Part shown: positions 25,683-33,234 of the stretch, piece after piece | Position numbering within the stretch: the first letter of the stretch is position 1 | Layout of the letters: every line of letters starts with the position of its first letter | Source: Sedimentisphaerales bacterium | GTDB lineage: Bacteria; Planctomycetota; Phycisphaerae; Sedimentisphaerales; Anaerobacaceae | Direction of reading: 5' to 3' | DNA: 49,857 nucleotides | Assembly: GCA_016932835.1 (NCBI GenBank) | Contig: JAFGCD010000118.1 | Location: 1-49,857 of the forward strand | The notes under the pieces: model-generated | The model's database searches: none | The model's input: only the letters and a program-made list of their open reading frames with translations | Told to the model about the DNA's origin: nothing | Made by a program: the position numbers and the translations under genes

Positions 25683-26213
25683 CTATCTATCATAAACACT
25701 GTTGCCATACGAATCATAAGCCACAACCGCCGGAAAATCAACCACTTGGAGTTTCCTTACCGCCTCCGGCCCTAAGTCCTCGAACGCAATAACCTCCGCA
25801 CTTACTATATGTCTGCTCAGCATCGCCCCGGCCCCGCCGATAGTCGCCAGGTGAACCGCCCCGTATTCCCTGAGAGCCTCGCGGACTTCTTTGCTGCGAT
25901 ACCCCTTTCCGATCATGGCCTTCAGGCCAGCGGCAATAAACCTGGGACTGAAGTCATCCATTCTCGACGATGTCGTCGGCCCCGCCGCGCCGATCACCTG
26001 CCCCGGCCCGGCCGGAGATGGGCCAACGAAGTAGATAATCGCCCCTTTCAGCGGAAACGGCAGGTCCTTGCCCGCAGTGAGCAAATCGCACAATCGCTTA
26101 TGCGCCATATCGCGGGCCGTATAAACCATACCAGATACGAGCACCTCATCGCCAGCCCTCAGAGATCTCACTACCGAGCACGTCAGCGGTGATTCCAATC
26201 CGATTGCTTTCAC
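25683..26213 (-). CDS. Fumarate hydratase / tartrate dehydratase beta-subunit-like protein
   Basis: This is a 176-residue protein equivalent to the C-terminal swivelling domain of class I iron-sulfur fumarases, or the separate beta subunit of two-subunit fumarases. The markers are LVSGMVYTARDMAHKRL, YFVGPSP and GPTTSSRMD, which bind the dicarboxylate. The partner alpha subunit, which holds the 4Fe-4S cluster, is not adjacent: the upstream neighbour is a C39-like gene and the downstream one a GTPase. The start is GTG 26213, preceded by AGGAG. Without the alpha subunit the protein should be inactive as a fumarase, so the alpha gene must be elsewhere or the protein has another use. Confidence 0.87.
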   Translation of the reverse strand: MKAIGLESPLTCSVVRSLRAGDEVLVSGMVYTARDMAHKRLCDLLTAGKDLPFPLKGAIIYFVGPSPAGPGQVIGAAGPTTSSRMDDFSPRFIAAGLKAMIGKGYRSKEVREALREYGAVHLATIGGAGAMLSRHIVSAEVIAFEDLGPEAVRKLQVVDFPAVVAYDSYGNSVYDR

Positions 26214-26222
26214 TATAATCTC

Positions 26223-27104
26223 CTAATTTTGTCCCCGTGTGTTCACAACCCTCTCCGGCATTCTCAAAACAACGACCCCGTCCAGAATTGCGAAATCTGC
26301 CGTCTTCTTGACGTGCATCCCGCCTGCCATTTTATAATAGCCTTTAGCTGGTCTGGGTAAACCACTGTACTTACCCGTCAACCGACCGTCGCCAATCAAC
26401 TCCATACGCACATACTCATGCGGTTCCTTCCCGCAACGAGGTGCCGGGTCGTGGACTATTAGAATATCAGAGTTTCCCCTGCCCTTTTCATCCACACCAT
26501 AACCGACCAGCGTAACCCAATGCCCCCCAACCCGCGCGTATTCGCCGCTTGAAGAGTCGTACTTATACCAGCCCACATTCAGCCAGACGCCCGAATCGCC
26601 CACAATGCCACGCTTAATCCAATCAAGTTCAGGAACCGCAACACCAGAACTGAATCGCCCGGGGTGCTTTCGCCACCCCTGAAACTTCAGATACCCATAC
26701 TCATATCCCCTGTCTTCCAGGTATCGATCAACACCATCAAGAATACTATCAGCCCCTGTACCGGTTCTCAGGCTCGTATTCATGTACCGCTTTGAGCCCA
26801 GCGTACGTGCAAGCTCGAAATGAGCGTCCCGCCGGTCCGCCAGGCCCGACGTCAGATTCGCAAAACCGTTCTCCGAAAGCCAAAACAGCGAATTTGACAC
26901 CGCAACAGGACCGCAATATGTTTTGCCTCCGCCGGGCAGTTCCGCAAGGCGATCCGTCTGAGTCAGGTCGCTCGTGGAATCCGCTTTCTCTGTGTAGATG
27001 GCCGGAAATACCCGCGCAGACTGTTCTTCAGCACTTTCACATCTCACGCACAGCGACCCCGTGATTGCGGCGGCAAGCACAATGACTGCGATATTGATTC
27101 TCAT
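26223..27104 (-). CDS. Exported C39-like (papain-fold) protein
   Basis: This is a 293-residue protein with a signal peptide (MRINIAVIVLAAAITGSLCV). The fold is recognisable from YCGPVAVSNSLFWL with a candidate nucleophile Cys64, GGHWVTLVGYG with His195, and IVHDP with Asp219, in the order of papain-like C39 domains. It could be a peptidase, transglutaminase-like enzyme or a catalytically silent member. Start ATG 27104 is selected for the signal peptide; the frame is open further to 27236 without similarity. It is the first gene of the long minus-strand series and lies 10 bp before the fumarase-type gene. A link between them is not evident. Confidence 0.75.
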   Translation of the reverse strand: MRINIAVIVLAAAITGSLCVRCESAEEQSARVFPAIYTEKADSTSDLTQTDRLAELPGGGKTYCGPVAVSNSLFWLSENGFANLTSGLADRRDAHFELARTLGSKRYMNTSLRTGTGADSILDGVDRYLEDRGYEYGYLKFQGWRKHPGRFSSGVAVPELDWIKRGIVGDSGVWLNVGWYKYDSSSGEYARVGGHWVTLVGYGVDEKGRGNSDILIVHDPAPRCGKEPHEYVRMELIGDGRLTGKYSGLPRPAKGYYKMAGGMHVKKTADFAILDGVVVLRMPERVVNTRGQN

Positions 27105-27285
27105 TTGTTCTGGCCCCGGCTCAATCGCCGACAACAAAAATGCGGCACTATGCGCTCTAACTTTACCATAATCAAGATCGCCGACTTCGTCAAACAAAAC
27201 CCAACCGACCGCGATTGTTTTATTCCTTTGCTGCAAAATCTATTCGATGTTGCTATTAGACAGCTGTGCAGTACAATATAGGTGT

Positions 27286-27924
27286 ATGGCTAAGTATCCT
27301 ATATTCATAGAGCTTGGAGGCAGGCGCGTGGTTGTCATAGGGGGCGGCAGCGTAGCCGTGCGCAAGGTGCAGGCACTGCTCAGTGCCGAGGCGAGGGTGG
27401 TCGTGGTGGCCAAACATATCGGCGATATGATGGCAGCTCTGTGCACAGGAACCGATGTTGAATTAGTGGAATCCGGGTATTCCAAGAGCTATCTGACCAA
27501 CGCCGTCCTCGTCATAGCCGCAACAAACAATAACAACCTCAACAAGAAGATATACAAAGACTGCCAGGAACTCGATATACTTTGCAATGTCGTGGATGTC
27601 CCGGAGCTTTGTGATTTCTTCGTTCCCGCGGTCGTCAGACGCGGCGCTCTGCAAATCGCCGTCAGCACCGACGGATACAGTCCCGCTTATGCCGGCCATC
27701 TCAGAAAAAAACTCGAATCGGTCATAACCGAAGAGCACGGGCATTTCCTGGACCAGCTAAACGCCCTTCGAAAACGAGTAATTGACCAGGTTGCGGCTCC
27801 TGCCGACCGCAAGACCGTTTTCGGGCGACTCGTAGATGACACATCATTCGAGTATTTTGAAAAAAACGGCCCGGCCGCTTGGCGCGACCACGCCGAAAAA
27901 ATCATACTCGAACACAAGTCTTAG
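27286..27924 (+). CDS. Precorrin-2 dehydrogenase / sirohydrochlorin ferrochelatase (Met8 / CysG N-terminal type)
   Basis: This is a 212-residue bifunctional-type siroheme enzyme without the methyltransferase domain of CysG. It has the family opening (YPIFIELGGRRVVVIGGGSVAVRKVQALL, the NAD-binding glycine motif), NNNNLNKKIYKDC and NVVDVPELCDFFVPAVVRRG, in which the aspartate acts in dehydrogenation and chelation. ISTDG-type ending (AVSTDGYSPAYAGHLRKKLE) is also conserved. Start ATG 27286 follows AGGTG; the upstream extension to 27247 is not conserved. The gene is convergent with rplU 10 bp downstream and stands alone, whereas related bacteria often place it next to hemA. Confidence 0.9.
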   Translation: MAKYPIFIELGGRRVVVIGGGSVAVRKVQALLSAEARVVVVAKHIGDMMAALCTGTDVELVESGYSKSYLTNAVLVIAATNNNNLNKKIYKDCQELDILCNVVDVPELCDFFVPAVVRRGALQIAVSTDGYSPAYAGHLRKKLESVITEEHGHFLDQLNALRKRVIDQVAAPADRKTVFGRLVDDTSFEYFEKNGPAAWRDHAEKIILEHKS

Positions 27925-27934
27925 ACCAGAACTG

Positions 27935-28264
27935 CTAAGCCTCGATCTTGTCGATGGTCACCTGTAGATACTTTTGCCGATGCCCGACGCGTTTCTTGCT
28001 GTTTTTGCGCCTCCGCATGTATGTCGGATACACCTTTTTGTCCTTCACGACCGCATCCTCGGCGGTCGATTTGAACGAAGCTGTGACCTTCGCCCCTTCC
28101 ACATACGGCGTGCCGACCTTGACGTCGTCGCCGTCACTAACGAACAAAATCTTATCCAACTCTATCGTCTTTGCATCCGGCGCAACATCCGCCAGATCGA
28201 TATTCAAATGATCGCCTTCGGCGACCTTGTATTGCTTTGAGCCTTGTTCTATTACGGCATACAT
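27935..28264 (-). CDS. rplU: 50S ribosomal protein L21
   Basis: This is a 109-residue ribosomal protein that binds 23S rRNA. It opens with the usual MYAVIEQGSKQYKVAEGD, and its C-terminal half has the basic MRRRKNSKKRVGHRQ segment followed by the conserved strand that ends in I-x-x-I. Length is normal (about 103). In most bacteria rplU is followed directly by rpmA (L27) and obg. Here the downstream side is the convergent siroheme gene, so rpmA must be elsewhere. Confidence 0.97.
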   Translation of the reverse strand: MYAVIEQGSKQYKVAEGDHLNIDLADVAPDAKTIELDKILFVSDGDDVKVGTPYVEGAKVTASFKSTAEDAVVKDKKVYPTYMRRRKNSKKRVGHRQKYLQVTIDKIEA

Positions 28265-28351
28265 AATGAAAAACTCCCACTTTCAAGAATTCTAAACCAA
28301 AGCGAATTTAGTAATTTACGTCCTTGGGTCGGTTTTGTAAAGTAAATAATC

Positions 28352-28357
28352 TATAAT
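28352..28357 (+). promoter_or_regulatory. Possible -10 element for the aminotransferase gene
   Basis: TATAAT occurs 68 bp before ATG 28425. No good -35 is found at 16-18 bp. An inverted repeat (TAACGC ... GCGTTA, 28368-28387) lies just downstream, where a repressor or leader hairpin could act. Confidence 0.25.
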
Positions 28358-28424
28358 TTTCTATTCCTAACGCTGATTTCCGCGTTAAAATCAAGATTTC
28401 TCAGGCAGTTCCAGGAGTTAGCGT

Positions 28425-29267
28425 ATGCAATTGGCAATGGTTGACGACAGAATTCAGGCATTGGAAGACCTTCATAAGGCATATCAAGACCGAGGCTTGT
28501 TCTTCGGAGACGGAGTCTATGAGGTGCTGCGCAGCTATCAGGGCAGGATATTCGCACTCGACGAGCACTTGCAGCGATTCGAGAAGAGCCTGGCCGCTAT
28601 CGATATCAATGGGGTTGACTTGGATATGGTCCGACGTCGAATCGAGCGGGCCTTTGAGGCCGCCGAAATAGCCAACGCCAAGATATATTTCCATATTACC
28701 CGCGGAGCAGCACCGAGAAGCCACCTCGAACAGCCCGATATGGAGCCAACTTTTCTGCTGACAGTGACCAAGCTTGAAGATGATACTCACGCCAAGACCA
28801 ACGGCATCGCCGTATCGACCCATCCCGACTGGAGATGGAAGAAATGCGATATAAAGTCCCTCAATCTCCTGCCAAACGTCCTCGCAAGACGAAATGCAGC
28901 GAAAAAAGACTGTTACGAGGCCATACTTGTCGATGAGGCCGGCCTCATCACAGAAGGCGCAGGCTCGGCGTTTTTCGCTATCTTCGGACGCTCACTTCAC
29001 ACCGCCCCCCTCGCAGCCAACATCCTGCCCTCCATAACGCGAGCGTTCGTCATACAGGCTGCCCGCAATATCAGCCTGCAATTGAGGGAACAATCCATTC
29101 TGCCCACACAGGCAAAGCTGGCCGACGAACTCTTTATCGCCGTCACAACTCAGGATATCATCCCTGTCGTAAAATTCGACGAACAGACCATCGCAAACGG
29201 CGCGCCGGGACCTTTCACGCAACAACTGATAAGCGAATTTCGTAAATTCACGCACAAGACTTCCTGA
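28425..29267 (+). CDS. Class IV aminotransferase (D-amino acid / branched-chain / ADC-lyase group)
   Basis: This is a 280-residue PLP enzyme of fold type IV. The arginine-containing GLFFGDGVYEVLR start, the catalytic lysine Lys144 in CDIKSLNLLPNVLA and the ITEGAGSAFFAI loop (Glu177) that contacts the cofactor nitrogen are all present. DIKSLN is the form found in D-alanine aminotransferases and some branched-chain enzymes; the substrate cannot be fixed from this. ATG 28425 is preceded by AGGAG at suitable distance. The gene is divergent from rplU and convergent with the nucleotidyltransferase-kinase gene (29-bp gap). Confidence 0.9.
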   Translation: MQLAMVDDRIQALEDLHKAYQDRGLFFGDGVYEVLRSYQGRIFALDEHLQRFEKSLAAIDINGVDLDMVRRRIERAFEAAEIANAKIYFHITRGAAPRSHLEQPDMEPTFLLTVTKLEDDTHAKTNGIAVSTHPDWRWKKCDIKSLNLLPNVLARRNAAKKDCYEAILVDEAGLITEGAGSAFFAIFGRSLHTAPLAANILPSITRAFVIQAARNISLQLREQSILPTQAKLADELFIAVTTQDIIPVVKFDEQTIANGAPGPFTQQLISEFRKFTHKTS

Positions 29268-29296
29268 GACTGGAATCCCTTCCGCTGCGAACCATA

Positions 29297-32005
29297 TCAG
29301 AAATCAGCAAGTCCCGCGCCCTCTGCGGTGATGCACTCGATTATCTCCGGATCGAGGTTCTCCGGCAAATAGTATCGCTCAATCAGGGCACTTTTCAGGG
29401 CACCCACACAGTCCTTATGCACCAGAGCCATAATACACCCCCCCAGACCGGCGCCGGCGATCTGTGCACCGACAACACCAGGTATCGAGCACGCGATATC
29501 AACCATCCGATCGATCTCGACCGTACTGCATCCGTACCAGCCGGGCTGATTCACCAGCCTTGCTTCCGCCGCTCTGTTCACATCCGCACCGCCCAAATCC
29601 CCCACAAGCCCGGCCAGATACTCATCGCTGCAACCCTGCTCAACCGCAACATACTGCCCCGTCGCACCGGTCCGGCTGACCCGGTCGCCGTCGTGACTTA
29701 CTTTCATCAGCCTGCCAAACTCCTCGATTCGCCCCTGCTCAAGATAGCCCGGACAAACCCTGCTTCTCAGAATTTCCGCGATGCCGAACAGCAAAACTCC
29801 CCTGACATTGTATTTTCCGGGATCTTGATGGCTGGAGAAATTGACCTCTGTCAATGACTGGAATTCACCGGAGAGACAAGCCGTAAAATCCTCACGGCTC
29901 ATATACTCAGGAATACTCAGCAGCAACCGATATATCCCGGTTGGGTCGCAGCCGAGCGTTTCTGCACTTACATCCCGAAGGCAACGAATCCTACCCTTGA
30001 TATCGGGGCAACGCTGCTTCAGCAGTTCCAGCCCCAGATTGTAGGCGGCGATTCTGGCATTGAAGGTATCCTTAGCCGAACTGCTCTTCGTCGCCTTGAT
30101 ATGGCTGTTGGCTATGACTACTACATAATCCGCCGGCGCATCTACAGCTCTTTCAACACGAAAGGGCAAATAACCAACGTGAGCAATCTTGCCTCGCTGC
30201 CCGAGACGTATCGCGGCGTGATCACCTGAGCCGCCGCGCGAGCCGACGAACCACTCACCCTCACCACACAGGTCTATGAATTGCCGGGTTGTGAGCGCCA
30301 GACCGTTCAGCTCTATCGCAGCCTGCAACGTCGCAACAACGATTGTCGAACTGCTGCTCAGCCCTGCAGCAATAGGAACGTTACCCGACAACGCGATATT
30401 AACGCCGTGAATCTTCTTATTACTGTATTCGTGCTGGAGCCGGAGCATAGCCGCCTTGATATAATTGCCCCAATCGCCCGCCGTCGTTCTTAGTATGCTT
30501 CGAACCCAATCGCTGTTTACAAAATCCACCCAGTCGGCAAATGCGAACTGCCCCATAAGCTCGGCGATATTAAACTGCACAGATGGAAAACGCCCCGGCT
30601 CGACATTGACGGCTTCGACGCTATCATCCGCCCTGATAGCGGCAACTGCAATAGTCTCCCGGTCTATAGCCAGACAGTTGTTCCAGCCTCCACGATGATC
30701 GACATGTCTGCCCATAAGGTTGATCCGGCCAGGCGCGCGGACGATGCATACTCGCTCCTCGAAACCAAACCGATCTCCATAACAGCGAAGCACCCGAAGC
30801 AGATTCCGCCGTTTCTGCTCGTGGATATGTCTGTGTCTTCCGTAAATCGTGTCCAGCCAGGCCCCCAACGTCGGCGTATCGGTCTCAACCTTCTTGATCC
30901 AATCAGCCACAGAACCATATATCCTCGGCCCCGATGGCATCCTCGACAGACCACATACCGCCTCTTTCTTCCGCCTGACATAGTCCTGAATTGCCAGAAG
31001 TTCATCCGGAGAATTGAATCCCTGCACCCAGTCGGCGTTACCAATCCGAACAACATGCGAATTGTACCTCAATGCCCCACCGACACCCTTGGCCGATGCC
31101 AACTGCCGTACGATATCCGTCAGGTAATATTCCCCCTGCGCATTATCGTTATCTATCATTACAATACCGTCATAAAAGGCCTGAGACCTGAACAGATACA
31201 TACTCGAGTTTATCCCCGTACAGTTGGCCTCGATTTCCTCCGCCGACGCATTCTGACCGCCCACTTTGATAGTATATCGGGATGACTGCAGTATATCGCT
31301 CAGTTCACTCCCTTCGATCTCCACAGACCTGCCCGCTAATTCTATCAGTTCTCCAACCGCGAACGCCTGCTTTCGGCGGTCGGGTATGTACCTGTCGATT
31401 GTCTCCTGCATCTCCGAACAGGTTATTCGCAAACCGCTCGCTATTATCTCATTCAGTTCGTCAACTATCGCCTGTCTGGCGATATCAATCTTCTCGATTA
31501 TCGCTATCGCCCGGCCGGAATCATCCGCAAGCACCCGCCCGCCGAAACGCCCCGTTGCCTTCGTTTTCGGAATCGAAAGCAGGGTCAAATCGACATCGTG
31601 CCGGCCAAAGCCTTTCAACAGGGCCGTTATAGCAGCCGGTTCAATGTACTTATCGCCCATCGTGACCAGAATCGGCCCCGTATGGCCCGCCTGCCGAAGA
31701 AACCTGCCGGAAATCTGTGCAGCATGGCCGGTTCCCAATTGAGGCTCCTGCAGGACGAACTCAACGTTCGGATGTTCAGAAACGACCGTTTCGACGACCT
31801 TCTCGACCTCATGGCCCACTACTATCACGAACTTGCCGAGACCCTGCTCCTTGAACGCCGCTATGACACGATTTATGGCAGGAACGCCGTCGATCTGGAA
31901 GCAGACCTTTGGCAACCCCGGTTTGAGCATACGAGTCCCGCGACCCGCCGCCAGAATCACAACCGCAGTCTGCTCTGCAATACCAATTTCATCATTTACC
32001 CGCAT
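29297..32005 (-). CDS. Fused sugar-1-phosphate nucleotidyltransferase - GHMP sugar kinase
   Basis: This is a 902-residue two-enzyme fusion. Residues 12-340 are a GlmU/RmlA-like nucleotidyltransferase: VVILAAGRGTRM (the G-x-G-T-x-M pyrophosphorylase motif), LPKVC, QLGTGHAAQ, MGDKY and an NTGI-like CTGINSSMYLF. An extra stretch of about 75 residues precedes CTGIN. Residues 420-902 are a galactokinase-like GHMP kinase: RAPGRINLMGRHVDH (about 423-437), IAAGLSSSSTIV (545 onward), GGSGDHAAI with the catalytic-type Asp, and IAGAGLGGCIMALV near the end. The galactokinase GEHTDY motif reads GRHVDH, so the substrate probably differs from galactose. Together the domains could make NDP-sugar from free sugar, as in the FKP fucose enzyme. 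Start ATG 32005 is used; the frame opens earlier at TTG 32044. Confidence 0.88.
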   Translation of the reverse strand: MRVNDEIGIAEQTAVVILAAGRGTRMLKPGLPKVCFQIDGVPAINRVIAAFKEQGLGKFVIVVGHEVEKVVETVVSEHPNVEFVLQEPQLGTGHAAQISGRFLRQAGHTGPILVTMGDKYIEPAAITALLKGFGRHDVDLTLLSIPKTKATGRFGGRVLADDSGRAIAIIEKIDIARQAIVDELNEIIASGLRITCSEMQETIDRYIPDRRKQAFAVGELIELAGRSVEIEGSELSDILQSSRYTIKVGGQNASAEEIEANCTGINSSMYLFRSQAFYDGIVMIDNDNAQGEYYLTDIVRQLASAKGVGGALRYNSHVVRIGNADWVQGFNSPDELLAIQDYVRRKKEAVCGLSRMPSGPRIYGSVADWIKKVETDTPTLGAWLDTIYGRHRHIHEQKRRNLLRVLRCYGDRFGFEERVCIVRAPGRINLMGRHVDHRGGWNNCLAIDRETIAVAAIRADDSVEAVNVEPGRFPSVQFNIAELMGQFAFADWVDFVNSDWVRSILRTTAGDWGNYIKAAMLRLQHEYSNKKIHGVNIALSGNVPIAAGLSSSSTIVVATLQAAIELNGLALTTRQFIDLCGEGEWFVGSRGGSGDHAAIRLGQRGKIAHVGYLPFRVERAVDAPADYVVVIANSHIKATKSSSAKDTFNARIAAYNLGLELLKQRCPDIKGRIRCLRDVSAETLGCDPTGIYRLLLSIPEYMSREDFTACLSGEFQSLTEVNFSSHQDPGKYNVRGVLLFGIAEILRSRVCPGYLEQGRIEEFGRLMKVSHDGDRVSRTGATGQYVAVEQGCSDEYLAGLVGDLGGADVNRAAEARLVNQPGWYGCSTVEIDRMVDIACSIPGVVGAQIAGAGLGGCIMALVHKDCVGALKSALIERYYLPENLDPEIIECITAEGAGLADF

Positions 32006-32140
32006 AATGTCCAATAGAATCGCCCGAATACACCTGTATTGCAAGAGTTTTCATCCAACCGTAAACAGAACCAGCCGACAGCACCGGTCATTGAAAAAAC
32101 GTACAAAACAAGGTGAAGCAGCAAACTGGGGGGGTATTAC

Positions 32141-32215
32141 TGACAAATGGCCGGCATTTAGAACTTCACAGTCCAAAAGAGGATTTCTACCGAATTTTTT
32201 CCTTGACAAATGGCC
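32141..32215. repeat. Direct repeat of TGACAAATGGCC around the -35 element
   Basis: The 12-mer TGACAAATGGCC occurs at 32141-32152 and again at 32204-32215, 63 bp apart. The second copy overlaps the -35 box of the promoter at 32203-32230. It could be a pair of regulator sites or a chance duplication. Confidence 0.35.
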
Positions 32216-32230
32216 CTTTGGCTCTATAAT
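32203..32230 (+). promoter_or_regulatory. Consensus sigma-70-type promoter for the GspB/PilP-like gene
   Basis: TTGACA (32203-32208) and TATAAT (32225-32230) are both perfect consensus hexamers with a 16-bp spacer. Transcription from about 32237 gives a leader of roughly 145 nt that contains a short reading frame and a small hairpin (GCGTC / GACGC, 32336-32352). Confidence 0.7.
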
Positions 32231-32258
32231 TGGGCCTTGAATGTAGGAGCGAAGGTCA

Positions 32259-32309
32259 ATGAAAAGGATTTACACGAATACTCACCCGACTTTTCCCCTT
32301 TGCTTGTAA
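32259..32309 (+). CDS. Possible 16-codon leader peptide
   Basis: ATG 32259 opens a 16-codon frame (MKRIYTNTHPTFPLCL) ending in TAA at 32307-32309. GGAGCGAAGG just upstream would serve as a ribosome-binding site. It lies in the leader of the gene at 32381, in a different frame. There is no obvious run of one regulatory amino acid, so an attenuation role is speculative. Confidence 0.3.
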   Translation: MKRIYTNTHPTFPLCL

Positions 32310-32380
32310 GCTGTTTACATACGGCTTAATAGGAAGCGTCCAGGACAGACGCAGCTTGTCGTTGCCGCAGGAGGTGGCCG

Positions 32381-32992
32381 ATGAACCAAAGTAACAAGGA
32401 TCGTACCCTATTGGAAAAGACGATATCCAAGCTGGTAAGCTTTGAGGGAGACGAAAATGCCAAGTGGGGCGCTTCGCAGTTCTTGCCGCTGCCGGTGAAA
32501 GCGCCTTCGCGTGAGCACCTTGATCTTGATCCTGTCGCCGCCGGCAGCAATGCCAATACCGAAGTCTGCCGGAAATCCAACACCGCACGATCTAAGGATA
32601 GTGCAGAGCCGGCCTGCCCTGCCGCCCAACCCACCGATACACCGACATCGTGGGCAAGGCCCGTCATTATGATCCTAATTGTCTCGGCATTGTTTCTTGC
32701 CATGTTCATTAATGCAGCCTCTGACCGACCATTTCTCGACAACAGGTGGGTGAGATTCAAAACCTATCGGCAGATTATTCGGAATGTAGCGGCTGCCCGG
32801 CGACAGGCGAACGAGGCAGCAGTGATGAAAGTTACAGGCATAGCCTTCACTGCAGACAATCCCTCCGCCGTAATCGGAGGACAGATAGTACATGAAGGCG
32901 ACATCGTCTCAGACGCAACCGTGGTGAGTATAAACACCGAGGGGGTCACCTTCCAGACAGGCAACCGCACCTGGATACAGAAGGTCCAGTGA
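32381..32992 (+). CDS. Single-pass membrane protein with GspB/PilP-like C-terminal domain
   Basis: This is a 203-residue protein: a polar cytoplasmic segment (1-92), one transmembrane helix (94-113), a linker with amphipathic Arg/Ala-rich helix (about 125-146) and a C-terminal beta domain. That domain reads KVTGIAFTADNPSAVIGGQIV then EGDIV and ends TWIQKVQ. The pattern (I-x-x-P-S-A-x-I-x-G-x-x-V-x-x-G-D) matches the periplasmic C-terminal domain of GspB and the related PilP and GspC families, which bind the secretin. It stands alone, about 11 kb from the pseudopilin cluster. AGGAGGTGG precedes the ATG. Membership in the secretion system is inferred from the domain. Confidence 0.65.
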   Translation: MNQSNKDRTLLEKTISKLVSFEGDENAKWGASQFLPLPVKAPSREHLDLDPVAAGSNANTEVCRKSNTARSKDSAEPACPAAQPTDTPTSWARPVIMILIVSALFLAMFINAASDRPFLDNRWVRFKTYRQIIRNVAAARRQANEAAVMKVTGIAFTADNPSAVIGGQIVHEGDIVSDATVVSINTEGVTFQTGNRTWIQKVQ

Positions 32993-33187
32993 AAACGCAG
33001 AGCGAACAATCGGCAGCGAGATTGCCGGCCCTGCCTTCTGCTTTCCGCATTCAGCCGTCATGCCCCTCCCTGCATGTTCACTAAATCCAAACAGCTTCAG
33101 CCCCATAAAGCCGGGAACCTGTACCGCCGTTACCGGAGAACTGGCCCTTTCTCCGATTCGGGCAGGTAACAGATTCCCTGATAGCAT

Positions 33188-33213
33188 TAACAGTTTGTCG
33201 GAACAGACTGTTA
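33188..33213. other. Strong hairpin between convergent genes
   Basis: TAACAGT and ACTGTTA form a 7-bp stem that continues through a T-G wobble and three more pairs to a CGGA loop, 11 pairs in all. It lies between the convergent genes ending at 32992 and 33235. There is no T-run on either strand, so it does not look like a classic intrinsic terminator, but a termination or 3'-end role fits the location. Confidence 0.4.
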
Positions 33214-33234
33214 TGTGATACGAATTGCCGGAGT

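Noticed and set aside
27250..27277. TTGCTA-16-TACAAT ahead of the siroheme gene
   Set aside because: The transcript would begin only about two bases before ATG 27286; leaderless expression is possible but the -35 is weak, so it was not listed as a promoter.
29297..32005. Simple annotation as GlmU or as galactokinase
   Set aside because: GlmU has a C-terminal left-handed beta-helix, absent here, and galactokinase explains only the second half; the gene is a fusion of two enzyme types.
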